From JBBQZL01 sp038207745 (lineage in GTDB: Bacteria; Actinomycetota; Thermoleophilia; Solirubrobacterales; 70-9): a stretch of DNA of 5,897 nucleotides. Positions 4,986 through 5,897 of the stretch are shown in pieces. The stretch is taken from contig JBBQZL010000168.1 of NCBI GenBank assembly GCA_038207745.1, positions 1-5,897 of the forward strand. Direction: 5' to 3'. Position 1 is the first letter of the stretch. The number at the start of each line of letters is the position of its first letter. A program made the translations under genes and the position numbers. The notes under the pieces were generated by a model that did no database searches, was not told the DNA's origin, and saw nothing but the letters and a program-made list of their open reading frames with translations.

Positions 4986-5776
4986 GCCGGCCGGCGAAGG
5001 ACCCGGCTCCCGGGTCCGGTGACGAGGTCCTGGTCGGCGCGGAAGATCTCAGCGCCGGCTACGGCAACAAGGTGGTCCTTCGTGACGTCGATTTCGAGGT
5101 CGGTGCAGGCCGCCGGGTCGCGGTTCTCGGGTCCAACGGGGGCGGCAAGACCACGCTGTTCCGGGTCCTGCTCGGTGAGATAGAACCCTTCAGTGGATCC
5201 GCGACGACGGCATCGCGATGCGGCATCGTCCCGCAGTCGGATCGCTCGCGGCTCGATTTCCCGGTCAGCGCATTGGACGTCGCCCTGATGGGAACCGTCT
5301 CCCGGATGCCCTGGTGGCGTCGACCGGGTCGGGCTGAGAGGCGACAGGCCAGGGCTGCCCTTGATGAGGTCGGAATGGCGAGCCTCGCCGAGCGCACCTT
5401 CGGTGATCTTTCAGGTGGACAGCGCCAGCGCGTCCTTGTTGCCCGTGCTCTCGTCCAGGACGCCCGGATCATCCTGCTCGACGAGCCCTTCACCGGCATG
5501 GACACAATCAGCGCCGATCGCATGGAGGCCTTGCTCGAGAAGCTGGCCGATCAGGGGCGCTCGCTGCTGATTGCCACCCACGATCTCGAACAGGCCCGGA
5601 GCTGGGACCTGGTCCTATGCCTGAACGGACGCCAGATCGCCTTCGGGATACCTGCAGAGGTTCTGACGCCAACGGTGATTGCGGAAACCTACGGGGCAGC
5701 CGTCGTCGCGCTGGAAGAGGGGGGGGAGAGGGTCATCGTCCCTCCTCACCACCACGACCACCACGACGCAGGGTAG
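4982..5776 (+). CDS. Metal-ion ABC importer ATPase (ZnuC-like) with His-rich C-terminus
   Basis: A 264-residue ATPase that powers metal import through the flanking permeases. All motifs are intact: A-loop Tyr27 in SAGYG, Walker A GSNGGGKTT (50-58), Q-loop Gln85 in IVPQSD, signature LSGGQ (143-147), Walker B IILLDE with D167 and E168, and H-loop His200 in ATHDLEQA. The RSRLDFPVSALDVALMG stretch after the Q-loop is typical of zinc/manganese importer ATPases. The first 15 residues look disordered. The protein ends in PPHHHDHHDAG, five histidines in six residues, which could bind zinc or a similar metal (inference). ATG 4982 overlaps the permease stop (ATGA), so translation is probably coupled by termination-reinitiation; the GAGG at 4977-4980 is too close to work alone. 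An upstream in-frame TTG at 4910 would lie deep inside the permease gene and is not preferred. Confidence 0.95.
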   Translation: MSRPAKDPAPGSGDEVLVGAEDLSAGYGNKVVLRDVDFEVGAGRRVAVLGSNGGGKTTLFRVLLGEIEPFSGSATTASRCGIVPQSDRSRLDFPVSALDVALMGTVSRMPWWRRPGRAERRQARAALDEVGMASLAERTFGDLSGGQRQRVLVARALVQDARIILLDEPFTGMDTISADRMEALLEKLADQGRSLLIATHDLEQARSWDLVLCLNGRQIAFGIPAEVLTPTVIAETYGAAVVALEEGGERVIVPPHHHDHHDAG

Positions 5777-5786
5777 GTACTCGCGG

Positions 5787-5897
5787 ATGCCCGACGCGAC
5801 GATCACGCATCTGATCACCGAGCCCTGGAGTGAGCCACTGCTGCGCCGCGCCTTCATCGAGGTGATCTTCCTCGGGATCGCCGGCGGTGCCCTCGGC
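5787..5897 (+). CDS. Metal-ion ABC importer permease 2, N-terminus (partial at right edge)
   Basis: The frame from ATG 5787 is open for 37 codons to the window end. The visible part has a polar start (MPDATITHLITEPWSEP), then LLRRAFIEVIFLGIAGGALG. This is the standard first amphipathic stretch and first membrane helix of ABC-3 permeases, parallel to the RGLIEILILSVAAGLIG region of permease 1. The gene starts 10 bases after the ATPase stop. AGG at 5775-5777, overlapping that stop, serves as a weak ribosome site 9 bases away. Two different ABC-3 permeases around one ATPase suggest a heterodimeric channel. A second, separate importer sharing the ATPase is the alternative. The rest of the gene, and probably the substrate-binding protein, lie to the right. 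Confidence 0.8.
   Translation, partial: MPDATITHLITEPWSEPLLRRAFIEVIFLGIAGGALG

Overview
This GC-rich window probably comes from the chromosome of a high-GC actinobacterium. The best guess is the Thermoleophilia/Solirubrobacterales type. That is inferred from codon usage, from GTG and TTG starts, and from a secreted enzyme with a long Lys/Arg-rich C-terminal tail of a kind I associate with that group. No rRNA, tRNA, CRISPR array, transposase or integrase is visible, and the region reads as ordinary chromosome.

Layout. (1) Positions 1-1051, minus strand: the N-terminal 350 residues of an exporter-type ABC transporter with fused membrane and ATPase domains. It runs off the left edge just as the ATPase domain begins. 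(2) Positions 1126-1320, plus strand: a small four-cysteine protein, divergent from the ABC gene. (3) Positions 1321-1584: a 264-base gap between convergent genes. (4) Positions 1585-2223, minus strand: a membrane-anchored extracytoplasmic protein of unknown function. (5) Positions 2305-2694, plus strand: a stand-alone cyclic-nucleotide-binding domain protein, divergent from the previous gene. It is followed after 41 bases by (6) positions 2736-4121, a secreted glycerophosphodiester phosphodiesterase-family protein with a basic C-terminal module. (7) Positions 4152-5897, plus strand: a compact metal-ion (zinc/manganese type) ABC importer operon. Its order is permease, ATPase, second permease, and the second permease is cut by the right edge.

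How the genes work together. The clearest functional unit is the metal importer. Permease 1 and the ATPase overlap by four bases (ATGA), and permease 2 starts 10 bases after the ATPase. The 30-base gap before permease 1 holds an imperfect dyad like the Zur box of actinobacteria, a possible -10 hexamer so close to the ATG that the message could be leaderless, and a hairpin that would cover the start codon in readthrough RNA. The ATPase ends in a histidine-rich tail. Together these suggest a zinc-responsive uptake operon, but the substrate-binding protein is not in the window, so the metal is inferred. The cyclic-nucleotide-binding protein and the phosphodiesterase may be co-transcribed; a functional link between them is unproven.

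The window does not reveal a clearly new multi-gene system. The most interesting points are the zinc-operon control region, the histidine tail, the altered active-site motif and basic tail of the phosphodiesterase, and the two small or unassigned proteins.
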